64,000 bases of DNA from Candidatus Epulonipiscium sp. (lineage in GTDB: Bacteria > Bacillota > Clostridia > Lachnospirales > Defluviitaleaceae). The DNA is taken from positions 1 to 64,000 of the forward strand of contig JAAYQR010000012.1 of NCBI GenBank assembly GCA_012519205.1, read 5' to 3'. Within the stretch, counting starts at the first letter, position 1. Each line of letters begins with the position of its first letter. The position numbers were made by a program, and so were the translations under genes. This document shows positions 1 to 8,401 of this stretch, in pieces. The notes under the pieces are model-generated. The model did not search any database and was not told the DNA's origin. It was given only the letters and a program-made list of their open reading frames with translations.

Positions 1-575
1 AGACTTTCGCATGGGTCCTCTTGCGTCGCCTTCTTTTCCTGAAGGGATTGCAATATTTTCTGGTAGTGCTTTGCTTCGTGGGTATCATGCTTTAACATTT
101 CGAGATATAAAGGAATGAATATTTTACATTCAGAAACTAAGGTAATTAATTTCTCCTGAAATATGATTACCTTTTTAAGCTGGTTTAATGTTCTGGCATT
201 AATATCGAACACTACACCTTCTAACCATTTCATATATCCGCGGTTTTGATTGCCAATCAATCTAACTTCCGATTTGGTAATCTCTGTATTAAGGCTTGCT
301 CCTGTCAATTTCTTGTTGATTTCCTCTGCCTTTAGGGTGTAAGGTGTTACAAATTCACCGGATTTAATAGCACTTTCTGATACATTCCCGTTAGCATGGG
401 TTACCGTTTCAGCTAGAAGATCTTCAAATACTTGCTTTAACCCATTGGCTTCTCTTATATACTCAGGATTTGTAGGTTGTAAATTAACCTGAATAAAAAA
501 CAGATGTTCCTTCATAATTCTTTGAAAGAAAAGATTTGTTTCTATAGAAATCCTTATAAACTCCTCAATTGGCAA
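1..575 (-). CDS. DUF2935 ferritin-like protein, C-terminus cut by window edge
   Basis: From a TTG at 575 the minus strand stays open for about 191 residues and runs off the left edge, so the C-terminus is missing. The product begins MPIEEFIRISIETN and continues with helical, Glu- and His-containing stretches such as FFQRIMKEHLFF. I match this to the DUF2935 family, which is frequent in Clostridia and bacilli, usually has two ferritin-like four-helix domains, and has no established function. The start was chosen because GGAGGGG (584-590) lies 8 nt upstream; the adjacent TTG at 578 is an alternative. The gene is divergent from the MATE exporter gene. Family assignment is from residue pattern only and is moderately sure. 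Confidence 0.7.
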   Translation of the reverse strand, partial: MPIEEFIRISIETNLFFQRIMKEHLFFIQVNLQPTNPEYIREANGLKQVFEDLLAETVTHANGNVSESAIKSGEFVTPYTLKAEEINKKLTGASLNTEITKSEVRLIGNQNRGYMKWLEGVVFDINARTLNQLKKVIIFQEKLITLVSECKIFIPLYLEMLKHDTHEAKHYQKILQSLQEKKATQEDPCES

Positions 576-622
576 CAAAAAGACCCCTCCATTCTTATAT
601 TATATAATTATATTATTAATGG

Positions 623-643
623 AAAAGGCGGAATATGCCTTTT
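623..643. promoter_or_regulatory. Inverted repeat overlapping the -35 of the MATE promoter (candidate operator)
   Basis: AAAAGGC (623-629) and GCCTTTT (637-643) form perfect 7-bp arms around a 7-nt centre. The right arm overlaps the TTGACA -35 at 642-647. The repeat lies between two divergent genes, where a terminator would have nothing to terminate, so a repressor site is the more likely reading. No regulator can be named. Confidence 0.4.
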
Positions 644-670
644 GACAAAATTGGATATCTATGCTATCAT
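642..670 (+). promoter_or_regulatory. Sigma-A type promoter of the MATE exporter gene
   Basis: TTGACA at 642-647 and TATCAT at 665-670 are separated by exactly 17 nt. The predicted start near 677 leaves a leader of about 115 nt before the ATG at 791, which is long enough for the attenuator described next. Confidence 0.65.
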
Positions 671-763
671 TGAAGTTCTTGTGGGGTGCCACCGGGTAAC
701 CTGCATGAATGCTTAACTTTATCCCTTTAGGTCTTGGTAGGGATAAGCGTTAGGTATTTTTTT
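671..763 (+). promoter_or_regulatory. Structured leader of MATE gene; candidate guanidine-IV (mepA motif) riboswitch
   Basis: The leader can form GTGG/CCAC (681-684 with 689-692), a GCAT/ATGC stem (703-706 with 709-712), and then a terminator hairpin. ACCT at 698-701 could pair with AGGT in the terminator loop (729-732), a loop-loop contact that would give a switch between forms. A short aptamer followed by a terminator, in front of a MATE exporter in a clostridium, is the described setting of the guanidine-IV (mepA) riboswitch. I assign the class from this context and a remembered resemblance, not from a verified consensus, so the class name is tentative. That the leader is a structured attenuator is more certain than its ligand. 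A T-box and a TPP element were considered and do not fit. Confidence 0.55.
712..763 (+). terminator. Intrinsic terminator (attenuator) in the MATE leader
   Basis: TTATCCCT (719-726) pairs with AGGGATAA (739-746), and CTTAAC (712-717) can extend the stem with GTTAGG (749-754). The hairpin is followed by TATTTTTTT (755-763). It lies between promoter and start codon, so it can only act as a conditional terminator for the gene at 791. Confidence 0.65.
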
Positions 764-790
764 ATGCACTATTTAAAAGGAGCTGATAAA

Positions 791-2119
791 ATGAATACAA
801 AAAAGTCTTTTTTACAATATGTATCAGCAAATGTTATGGGGATGATTGGTCTTTCATGTTATATTTTAGCAGATACATTTTTTGTTTCTAAAGGATTAGG
901 GGCAGATGGATTAGCTGCTCTTAATCTATCCATCGCTATCTATAGTTTTATTAGTGCTGCCGGACTTATGATTGGCATAGGTGGCGCTACAAGGTACTCT
1001 ATCCATAGAGCCCGAAATGAGCAAGATAAAGCAAATGTATTTTTCACACATTCAATAAAAATTGGTATATTATTTGGTATTGTATTCTCCCTAATTGGCT
1101 TACTTGGCTCCTCAACCCTTAGTGCTTTATTGGGTGCCAATAAGGGTATCCTTGATAAAACAAATATTTACTTGAAAACTATTTTAATCTTTTCGCCCTG
1201 CTTTATTCTTAATAATATTTTCATTGCCTTTATTAGAAATGATAATAGTCCCAAACTATCTATGATTGCTATGTTAATAGGAAGTATATCAAATGTTATT
1301 TTAGACTATATTTTTATTTTCCCCCTTAATCTGGGTATGTTTGGGGCAGCCTTTGCCACAGGACTTGCCCCTATAATAAGTATGTCTATCTTAGCACTTC
1401 ACTATATAAAAAAGAAAAACAATTTTCATTTTGCCAAGTCAAAATTAAAAACTGCAGATATTGTTAATATCTGCAGCCTAGGGGTATCCTCCTTTGTTTC
1501 TGAGGTTGCATCTGGAATTATTCTTATTGTATTTAATTTGCTTATCCTAGGTATCGCCGGAAATATAGGAGTAGCTGCCTATGGCATCGTGGCTAATTTG
1601 GCATTAGTAGCCACTGCTATTTTTACCGGAATCGCCCAAGGAACCCAACCCCTTTTAAGTAAAAATTTTGGTAGGGGGAATTATGATAACATCAAAGATT
1701 TACTCCTATATGCAATATATCTATCCCTTGGAATTTCACTATCTTTGTATGTTTTAATTGTGATTTTTAATACTTCATTGGTAAATATATTTAATAGAGA
1801 CAATATAGATATATTATCTAAAACTGCTGCTTATGGACTAATTATTTATTTTGCCGGCTTCTTCTTTGCTGGGGTTAATATTATCATTTCTTCTGTACTA
1901 AGCTCCATAAACAAAGCAAAATCTGCCCTTGTTATATCAGTACTCCGCAGTGGCTTTCTCATTATTCCTTTGGCTATCATTCTATCTATTTCCTTTCAAA
2001 TGACCGGTGTATGGCTTAGCTTCGTTCTATCGGAAATGATAACTTTGGTTGCAGCAATCTATCTAGTTAAAAAGAATTGTTTTAAATACCTATACCCTTC
2101 ATTTGCCTATGATAAATAA
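791..2119 (+). CDS. MATE family efflux transporter (MepA-like)
   Basis: The 442-residue product is an inner-membrane MATE-family exporter, a Na+- or H+-coupled drug/cation antiporter. Hydrophobic segments fill almost the whole length, as expected for 12 helices in two homologous halves. Features typical of the family include the early GADGLAALNLS stretch and a conserved second half around FTGIAQGTQPLLSKNFG. The ATG at 791 was preferred over an in-frame GTG-type start further up because AAAAGGAG sits just upstream and the leader hairpin would otherwise be inside the gene. If the leader is a guanidine-IV switch, the likely substrate is guanidinium or a related cation; this is inference. It ends 6 nt before the convergent symporter gene. 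Confidence 0.88.
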   Translation: MNTKKSFLQYVSANVMGMIGLSCYILADTFFVSKGLGADGLAALNLSIAIYSFISAAGLMIGIGGATRYSIHRARNEQDKANVFFTHSIKIGILFGIVFSLIGLLGSSTLSALLGANKGILDKTNIYLKTILIFSPCFILNNIFIAFIRNDNSPKLSMIAMLIGSISNVILDYIFIFPLNLGMFGAAFATGLAPIISMSILALHYIKKKNNFHFAKSKLKTADIVNICSLGVSSFVSEVASGIILIVFNLLILGIAGNIGVAAYGIVANLALVATAIFTGIAQGTQPLLSKNFGRGNYDNIKDLLLYAIYLSLGISLSLYVLIVIFNTSLVNIFNRDNIDILSKTAAYGLIIYFAGFFFAGVNIIISSVLSSINKAKSALVISVLRSGFLIIPLAIILSISFQMTGVWLSFVLSEMITLVAAIYLVKKNCFKYLYPSFAYDK

Positions 2120-2125
2120 ATAGGG

Positions 2126-3499
2126 TTAAGCAAACTTTTCTATATAACCTAGGATGAAAATTGCTAGGACTAGTATAGGTAAAACAAATGTTAAATAAGG
2201 CCTTAGCCATTTAGGAAACTTTAATCCCGTGCCTTCATTGGCTTCCCCAAGGAAACTATCCCAACCCCAACCATAACGGCTAACACAAAACAAAACATAC
2301 ACTAATGAACCTAAAGGCAAGATATTATTACTTACAATGAAGTCTTCTAGATCCAATATGGTACTGCCTTCCCCTAGGGGTGCGAAGCTACTCCAAATAT
2401 TAAACCCAAGGGCAACTGGTATAGATAAAATGATAACTGCAATCAAGTTGATTAGCACTGATTTTTTTCTTGACCAATTTGAAAGGTCCATTCCAAAAGA
2501 AATAATATTTTCGAATACTGCAATCACCGTAGATAAAGCTGCAAATACCATGAATATGAAAAATCCTATTCCCCAAATCCTTCCAAGGGGCATATGGTTG
2601 AATATATTGGGTAGGGTTATAAAAACAAGTCCAGGCCCGCTCCCGGGATTAACACCAAAAGAAAAGCATGCAGGGAAAATAATAAGTCCTGCCATAATTG
2701 CTACAAAAGTATCAAGAATTGTAATGCTTAGACCTTCTCCAAGTAATCTTCTATCTTGAGAAATATAGCTTCCAAATATAGCCATGCAGCCCATACCAAT
2801 ACTTAGAGTAAAAAAAGATTGACCCATGGCAGCATAAATTGTTGACCAAAGTCCATTTTCCCTAATGCTATCAATATGAGGTAAAAGGTAAAATTTGAGC
2901 CCTTCCCCCGCATTAGGAAGTGTAACAGAGCGAATTACTAAGGCAGACATTATAAATAAAAGTGCCAACATCATTGTTTTGGTCACTTTTTCTACTCCTT
3001 TTTGCAGTCCTAAGGAACAAACTCCAAATCCCAAAAGACAAGCAATAATCATCCAAAGGATGCTTGCCCCAGCATTTGCAGTAAGATTGTCAAAAATAGT
3101 TTCTACTTCTGCTGATGTGATACCTACAAAATCTCCCCTGATCATAAAGAAAAGATAAGCCAACATCCATCCCGTAATGGTGGTATAAAACATCATAAGC
3201 AAGTAATTCCCCGCCATCCCAAACCATTTGAAAAAATGCCACTTGCTACCCTTTGGCTCTAAAATATCAAAGGACGTAGCAATACTTTTTTTGCTAGCAC
3301 GGCCAACAGAAAATTCCATAACCATGATGGGTAAGCCAAATATTATAAGGAACAAAAAATAAATTAATACAAAAATTCCTCCACCATATAACCCCGTAAT
3401 ATATGGGAATCTCCATACATTACCTAATCCTATAGCACAGCCTGCAGAAATCAAAATGAATCCCAACCGCGATGAAAATTTTTCCCTTTCTTTTACCAC
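2126..3499 (-). CDS. Sodium-dependent transporter, neurotransmitter:sodium symporter (NSS/SNF) family
   Basis: The 457-residue integral membrane protein carries the NSS signature near its N-terminus (SAGCAIGLGNVWRFPY, residues 18-33), where the family binds Na+ and substrate in helix 1. Bacterial members of this length import amino acids such as tryptophan, tyrosine or leucine with sodium; the substrate cannot be read from the sequence. The GTG at 3499 was chosen because AGGAGGG lies 5 nt upstream and homology begins there; an open frame continues upstream but looks non-coding. It converges on the MATE gene and is divergent from the 68-residue gene, with an inverted repeat between them. Confidence 0.88.
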   Translation of the reverse strand: MVKEREKFSSRLGFILISAGCAIGLGNVWRFPYITGLYGGGIFVLIYFLFLIIFGLPIMVMEFSVGRASKKSIATSFDILEPKGSKWHFFKWFGMAGNYLLMMFYTTITGWMLAYLFFMIRGDFVGITSAEVETIFDNLTANAGASILWMIIACLLGFGVCSLGLQKGVEKVTKTMMLALLFIMSALVIRSVTLPNAGEGLKFYLLPHIDSIRENGLWSTIYAAMGQSFFTLSIGMGCMAIFGSYISQDRRLLGEGLSITILDTFVAIMAGLIIFPACFSFGVNPGSGPGLVFITLPNIFNHMPLGRIWGIGFFIFMVFAALSTVIAVFENIISFGMDLSNWSRKKSVLINLIAVIILSIPVALGFNIWSSFAPLGEGSTILDLEDFIVSNNILPLGSLVYVLFCVSRYGWGWDSFLGEANEGTGLKFPKWLRPYLTFVLPILVLAIFILGYIEKFA

Positions 3500-3553
3500 A
3501 AAATCCCTCCTAAATATAATATATTTCTTTATTATACTGTATTTCTTTATCCA

Positions 3554-3575
3554 TTTAAACATGAACCTGTTTAAA
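3554..3575. promoter_or_regulatory. Candidate operator, TTTAAACA-N6-TGTTTAAA
   Basis: Two perfect 8-bp arms, TTTAAACA (3554-3561) and TGTTTAAA (3568-3575), flank a 6-nt centre. The site lies in the divergent interval between the NSS symporter and the 68-residue gene, about 55 bp upstream of the symporter start. The size and symmetry suit a dimeric repressor, but the protein is unknown. Confidence 0.4.
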
Positions 3576-3649
3576 TTTATATCCTGTCGATTTCTACACA
3601 TACTATATCATGGGTATTAAATCATAATTAGTAAATTGAGGTGATTTTT

Positions 3650-3856
3650 ATGTCAGAACAGTATTTTTTAGAGAAATGTATTATAACTGTTGAAGATACA
3701 AAGGGAAGTTACGAAGCGATGGCTATCTTGGATATTGATGTTGAGGTAAAAAAGATGTACAGGAATATGCTCACGGATATTACAAATCATCTTTATACTC
3801 TAGATAATAGACTTAAGCACTTAAAACAAGCTAATAATCCTAATACCCAACAATAA
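3650..3856 (+). CDS. Small hypothetical protein, 68 residues
   Basis: The ATG at 3650 is preceded by GAGGTG at a good distance. The product is acidic to neutral and predicted mostly helical (MSEQYFLEKCIITVEDTK onward), with no signal peptide or membrane segment, and ends in an Asn/Gln-rich tail (ANNPNTQQ). I do not recognise a family. It stands alone between the divergent symporter gene and a perfect palindrome that probably ends its transcript. The clear ribosome site and terminator support a real gene. Confidence 0.6.
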   Translation: MSEQYFLEKCIITVEDTKGSYEAMAILDIDVEVKKMYRNMLTDITNHLYTLDNRLKHLKQANNPNTQQ

Positions 3857-3880
3857 ACAGGCTTAATTAAGCCTGTTTAT
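3853..3880. terminator. Perfect 28-bp palindrome, probable bidirectional terminator
   Basis: Arms of 14 bp (ATAAACAGGCTTAA and its complement) meet without a spacer and overlap the stop codon of the 68-residue gene. The stem flanks contain A and T tracts on both strands. It lies between that gene and the end of the convergent hydroxylase operon. Confidence 0.6.
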
Positions 3881-3951
3881 ATGATTTAGGATTATTCTGG
3901 ATAAATAATTTGATAACTGTCTTTATTATTCATGAAGAACCCTTTACAAAA

Positions 3952-4416
3952 TTAACGATTTATGACTGATTTAATAGCTTCTCTTATTTCATGATAGCCC
4001 GTGCACCTGCAGAGGTTAGATTCTAGCCACTCCTCTATTATTTTTCCAGTAGCATTAGGAAAATTCTTAATCAATCCATGGCAATTCATAATCATCCCAG
4101 GGGTACAATAGCCACATTGAATGGCAAACTTCTCCACAAAAGCATTTTGTATAGGCTCATTTTTCAATCCCTCTATGGTGACTATCTTATGACCTATTGC
4201 TTCAACGGCAAGCATAAGGCATGACTTTACAGGCCAATCGTCTACCAATACAGTACAGCCATCACAATCTCCATTTTCGCATCCATTTTTAGCCCCTGTA
4301 AGCCCTAGTTGATTCCTAATCACATGAAGAAGTGTATCTGCCGGCCTTACCATTACACTTTTTATAGTCCCATTTATGTTAATATCGATTATACTCTTAC
4401 CTTTTATCTCTAACAT
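3952..4416 (-). CDS. Xanthine dehydrogenase family, 2Fe-2S subunit
   Basis: This 154-residue protein is the iron-sulfur subunit of a three-subunit molybdenum hydroxylase and passes electrons from Moco to FAD. It has the plant-ferredoxin-type cluster motif (Cys46, Cys51, Cys54, Cys66) followed by the helical second cluster domain with Cys101, Cys104 (CGYCTPG) and Cys136, Cys138 (CRCTG). The length is normal for the family. Its ATG overlaps the end of the FAD subunit gene, and GGAGGAG lies just upstream, so translation is coupled. It is last of the operon. The substrate (purine, nicotinate or other N-heterocycle or aldehyde) cannot be decided. Confidence 0.92.
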   Translation of the reverse strand: MLEIKGKSIIDININGTIKSVMVRPADTLLHVIRNQLGLTGAKNGCENGDCDGCTVLVDDWPVKSCLMLAVEAIGHKIVTIEGLKNEPIQNAFVEKFAIQCGYCTPGMIMNCHGLIKNFPNATGKIIEEWLESNLCRCTGYHEIREAIKSVINR

Positions 4417-5249
4417 AAGACTCCTCCCAGTTTTTCTAAAGCTTCGTCTAATGTATTTCGTGTTACAAATTTACGGTATTCAGCTGTGCCTAATATATCC
4501 TCCATTATGGGTGAGGGCAGAAAATCCATAATATTATTAAATTCTATCTTAATTTCATTGTTTATATTGTTTTGGTTGTCTTCTATTTCATATAATCTAA
4601 AGGGATAGGAACATAAACCACTAAAGGCAATTCTTATTTTATTATCCTTTTTGATAGAAGCTACTGTAACCAATGGATAATCGACCTTTCCCTGCTTTGT
4701 CTTTTTGATGTTAATATAGGGTAGGAAAATATACTCCTTATTAATGGTAATTTGTATTAGAAATTCTCCCTCCTCAAGTTGTAGCTCTTTATCAAAAATC
4801 TGTGTAAGGGGTACGGATTTTACTCCTTCTCCATCGGAAATAACCGCCTCTCCGTCTGATAACAATAAAGGAAGAAGGGGCTCTTTATAGATAATCTTGC
4901 CACAGATGTTCCCCCCTATAGTTATTTTATCCCTTGCTGTATGGTCAGCTGTATTTCTGCAAGATTGGCTAAGCAGTGGAAAAAATGCCGAATCTGATAT
5001 TTGGGTCAGAGTGGTGGCGGCGCCTATTATAAGTTTATCTTCTTTAAAGCCATATATACTGCATTCAGGTATTCCCTTAATATCAATTATGGCATCAAAG
5101 TGGATCTGATTTACCCTAGCCTTACTTATAATCTCTGTGCCTCCTGAATAATAAATTGCAACTTTTCCTTGGCTTTTCAAATCTTTATATGCCTTTTGGG
5201 CTTCTTCTATAGAATTGGGTTTATAATAATCAAAATCAAATCCTATCAT
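4410..5249 (-). CDS. Xanthine dehydrogenase family, FAD-binding subunit
   Basis: The 279-residue protein is the FAD subunit. It shows the pyrophosphate-binding loops of the family: YYSGGTEIIS (residues 33-42) and TIGGNICGK (110-118), followed by the C-terminal CO-dehydrogenase flavoprotein-like domain. The ATG at 5249 was preferred over one 27 nt upstream because it overlaps the stop of the molybdenum subunit gene as ATGA and AGGAG is correctly placed. The second loop reads GKIIYKEPLLPLL rather than the usual Ala/Asn-rich form, which suggests a divergent subfamily. It transfers electrons to NAD or another acceptor. Confidence 0.88.
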   Translation of the reverse strand: MIGFDFDYYKPNSIEEAQKAYKDLKSQGKVAIYYSGGTEIISKARVNQIHFDAIIDIKGIPECSIYGFKEDKLIIGAATTLTQISDSAFFPLLSQSCRNTADHTARDKITIGGNICGKIIYKEPLLPLLLSDGEAVISDGEGVKSVPLTQIFDKELQLEEGEFLIQITINKEYIFLPYINIKKTKQGKVDYPLVTVASIKKDNKIRIAFSGLCSYPFRLYEIEDNQNNINNEIKIEFNNIMDFLPSPIMEDILGTAEYRKFVTRNTLDEALEKLGGVLC

Positions 5250-7582
5250 ATAGTTTCTCCTGTCTTTGTCCTCCATATGGTCTCTGGAGTTAGTGGTAAT
5301 CTATTTAAATCAGCCTGTGCTGCTATCGATAGACTATTTAGTAATGCCCCAGGTATGCCAACAAGACCATGTTCTCCAAGTCCACGGGCTCCGTAAGGTC
5401 CATCCCCTTCAGGTGTTTCAATAAATTCTACCAAGTATTCCGGTTCTTCACCAAATCGTATAGATTTATAGGTACGCAGATTCGGATTTAAGATAACTCC
5501 CATATCGTTATATATGAATGCCTCGCTACTTGCTATACTCAGTCCCATAGCCATACCCCCCATGGTTACACCTTTGGCTGCCATTGGATTTATAATTTTC
5601 CCCGCATCGATAGCTGAATTTGCCTTAACAACTTCATAGGTATACTCCTTCGTATCAAACTCTACTTCTATTCCTTGAGCGCCTATGGTCCAAAGCGGTC
5701 CCGGGGTGCCCTTGCCTGTTTCCTTATCCATACCGCTAAGGTGCCTCATAATAAAACTTCCCCGTCCTATAATTTGTCCCCCTATGGAATTGCCATTGGG
5801 GTACCTATATCCGTGGATAACCTCGGTGATATCGATATATTTTTTGGGATTGTTTTTTAAAAATGCCTTACCATCTGCAATTTCAATATCTTTGGCCTCA
5901 CATCTTAGAACAATGGAGGAGATAGCCTTTATCTGCTCTATCACATCCTCGGCTGCTGCAATTACCGCATTACCCACCATATAGGTTGTACTGCTAGCAA
6001 CTGTTTTCCAGTGCTCTAGATTATCCTGGGTATTCACATCTATAGAAACATTTATCCTACTAATGTCTAATCTTAATTTTTCAGCTAAGATTTGTGCTAA
6101 AGTTGTTTTAGAACCTTGCCCTAATTCAACTGCGCCAATGCTTAGATTGGCACACCCATCAGGACTAAATGTAATAACAGCCCCCGATGCAGCATCCGGC
6201 GGAGTGCTCGATGTCTTCCAAAAGCAGGCTATTCCTTTAGCCCTTACTTTGTTATTTCCAATATCGATCCTTTGTCCTTCTTCCCAATTCATTACATCCT
6301 TAAGCCTTCCTATGCATTCTGGTAAGTTCCCAATATTCGATCTAGTTAACTCTACCTGAGTTGGAGTAGTATCCCCTGGAATTATAGCGTTCTTAAGTCT
6401 TAATTCTATCGGGTCAATCCCTAGAGCGTGAGCTAATTTATCCATGGTTCTTTCTATAGCAATTGTATACTCTAGATGCCCAAATCCCCTAAAAGATGTT
6501 ACGTAGGGGTGATTAGTATAAACACACATGGAATCACACCATACATTTTCAATATTGTATGGACCCGTGCAATCAGAGGCGATAGATTTAGTAATAACAG
6601 CCCCCATATCTGAATAAGCCCCGTATCCACGAGATAGGTAATTTCTGCTGCCCTTATTTTCCCATCCCTGGAAGCCCCTAATTTAACTTTAGCCTCAAGA
6701 CCTATACGGCAAGGGGAGCTTATCATATCCTCTTCCCTTGAATTTACAATAATAACTTCTTTACCATCCACCGCCTTAGATGCAAGATATGCTATCATCT
6801 CTAACTGAACTGCAGCCTTTCCTCCAAAAGCTCCCCCTACCATAGGTGTATGTACAGTAATTTTGCCCGTGTCAATATTAAAGTGTCTGCTCAACTTTTT
6901 CCTTATAATGTACGGTCCTTGTGATGTAGAATGGATAATAATATGCCCATCAGGTCTTATTTCTGCCCTAACCGAACGGGTTTCCATAGCTATATGATCT
7001 GATTGAGGGAGAAAAAAGTCCTCTTCTACTATCACTTCACTCTTTCTCCATCCTTTTGTCATATCACCCTTTCGAATCTTTACATGGTTGGCATTATTTG
7101 TCCCTGGAACTGGAGTACATGCCTTCATTATCCTGTAATTTCCTAAATTCTCGTGAACTAATGCTGCCCCCTGCTTTAGAGCATCTCCAGGCGAGTTAAT
7201 AACAGGAAGCGGATCATATTCTACTTTTATCATTTCTACGGCCCTAGAAGCTTCCAGTTCACTTTCTGCAATCACTACAGCAATAGGTTCTCCAAAATAT
7301 CTTACCTTTTCAACTGCAAGGGGAGGGCGGTCTTCAACAAAGGTTCCTGTGAGAACCCCGCCGGTGTCACTCCCTGTTATAATTCCTTGTCCCCCCCGAT
7401 GCTTTAGATGCCCGCGATATATCTATAGCCTTAATTTTAGCATGGGCAAACTTGCTTGTAACCATTTTACAGTACAGAATTCCCGGGATAATGACATCAC
7501 TATTAAACTTTACCCTACCACAGGCCTTATCCATACTATCTATCCTAATGACACTTTTTCCTACTGTTACTGTGGTTTCCAA
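5246..7582 (-). pseudogene. Xanthine dehydrogenase family, molybdopterin-binding subunit; two single-base frame breaks as sequenced
   Basis: Three consecutive minus-strand frames together give a complete catalytic subunit of about 778 residues, a normal length. The first break is the 7-C run at 7391-7397 (6 expected) and the second the 4-C run at 6619-6622 (5 expected). Correcting both makes one frame with the expected Moco-binding loops: GGAFGGK, GAVELGQGS and the C-terminal GLGEHGLVGIP containing the catalytic-type Glu. The start is probably the TTG at 7582, which has AGGAGG 7 nt upstream and opens with METTVTVGKSVIRID; an in-frame ATG lies at 7654. Neither the reading nor the decay status can be settled from the sequence. 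No molybdenum cofactor insertion gene lies nearby. Confidence 0.82.
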
Positions 7583-7694
7583 TATGCAACCTCCTATATA
7601 CCCATATCTGCTTATTTTACAGATATATTTTCCATTTATTGAAATTTTATTCATTGGTGGTTTGTTCCAATTTCTACCTTACAAATAGTATGAA

Positions 7695-7721
7695 TACCAC
7701 ATTTGACATGCATTACCACAT
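7695..7721. promoter_or_regulatory. Direct repeat TACCACAT in hydroxylase/ctc divergent region
   Basis: TACCACAT occurs at 7695-7702 and again at 7714-7721, with starts 19 nt apart, close to two helical turns. The copies flank the -35 of the ctc promoter and lie about 115-140 bp upstream of the hydroxylase start. This could be a binding site for a regulator of the hydroxylase operon. Confidence 0.3.
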
Positions 7722-7731
7722 ATGGTATAGT
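7703..7731 (+). promoter_or_regulatory. Promoter of ctc (L25)
   Basis: TTGACA (7703-7708) and TATAGT (7726-7731) are separated by 17 nt, a good vegetative promoter. No sigma-B-like GTTTAA/GGGTAT pair was seen, although ctc is stress-controlled in bacilli. Confidence 0.6.
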
Positions 7732-7816
7732 ACTAGAAGGCACTCCATCATAAATAGATATGCCTTCTAATATTTTCAACTCAATACATACTATCATTTG
7801 CCAAGGAGGTTTTAAG

Positions 7817-8347
7817 ATGTCTGTTAATCAAATTACTGCATTAAAAAGAACTGAGAATGGTAAAAAAACAAGAAACCAAGGATTCATACCAGCTGTTGTT
7901 TACGGTAGGGGCATAACCACTGAAACAATAAAATTAGATAAAAATCTTTTAGTTAATATCCTGAAAAAATGTGGTGAAAAAGCAAAGTTAAATCTAGTTA
8001 TAGATGAAGAATCCAGGGTTGCAATCATAAAAGATATAGACAAAAAACCAATAACCAACGAAATCCTACATATGGATTTACAATTGGTTGATAATGAGGA
8101 AATAGTTCGTTGGGATATCCCTATTGTTTATGAAGGCAAAGAGCAACTTGAGGCAAAAAGATTCCTCTTGGTGGTTAATGAGCCGCAAATTGAGGTGGTT
8201 GGTAAGGTAAAAGATATACCCGATTCAATCACTGTGGACATAAGACAGAAAAATAGAAATGATATCATAACTATTGAAGACCTAAATCTTCACCCAGAAG
8301 TTAGCCCTATCAAACCTAATGAAACCATCGTTAGTGTTATAAAATAA
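7817..8347 (+). CDS. ctc: 50S ribosomal protein L25/general stress protein Ctc
   Basis: The 176-residue protein has the L25 5S-rRNA-binding domain (residues 1 to about 90, with the early signature RNQGFIPAVVYGRG) followed by the longer TL5/Ctc C-terminal beta domain, which distinguishes it from the short enterobacterial RplY. It binds 5S rRNA in the large subunit and is linked to stress in bacilli. The ATG at 7817 follows AAGGAGG (7803-7809); an upstream in-frame start lacks a ribosome site. It is monocistronic, with a promoter and a strong terminator. Confidence 0.9.
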   Translation: MSVNQITALKRTENGKKTRNQGFIPAVVYGRGITTETIKLDKNLLVNILKKCGEKAKLNLVIDEESRVAIIKDIDKKPITNEILHMDLQLVDNEEIVRWDIPIVYEGKEQLEAKRFLLVVNEPQIEVVGKVKDIPDSITVDIRQKNRNDIITIEDLNLHPEVSPIKPNETIVSVIK

Positions 8348-8350
8348 TAA

Positions 8351-8382
8351 AATAAAGACTCCCTTTGGGGAGTCTTTATTTT
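8351..8382 (+). terminator. Terminator after ctc
   Basis: AATAAAGACTCCC and GGGAGTCTTTATT form 13-bp arms around a TTTG loop, followed by a T/A-rich tail. The A-rich left side lets it also serve the convergent DHHW gene. Confidence 0.8.
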
Positions 8383-8401
8383 ATATATATCTGGTACCAT
8401 A

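Noticed and set aside
683-697. GGGGTGCCACCGGG resembling the T-box antiterminator core
   Set aside because: No stem I or specifier region can exist since the transcript starts only about 10 nt upstream, and T-boxes do not normally control MATE genes.
504-716. Plus-strand 70-residue open frame upstream of the MATE gene
   Set aside because: It covers the divergent DUF2935 start, the MATE promoter and the riboswitch-like leader, has no ribosome site and no family resemblance.
671-720. TPP or SAM riboswitch
   Set aside because: The conserved CTGAGA and the GAAACCCGGCAACC-type cores are absent.
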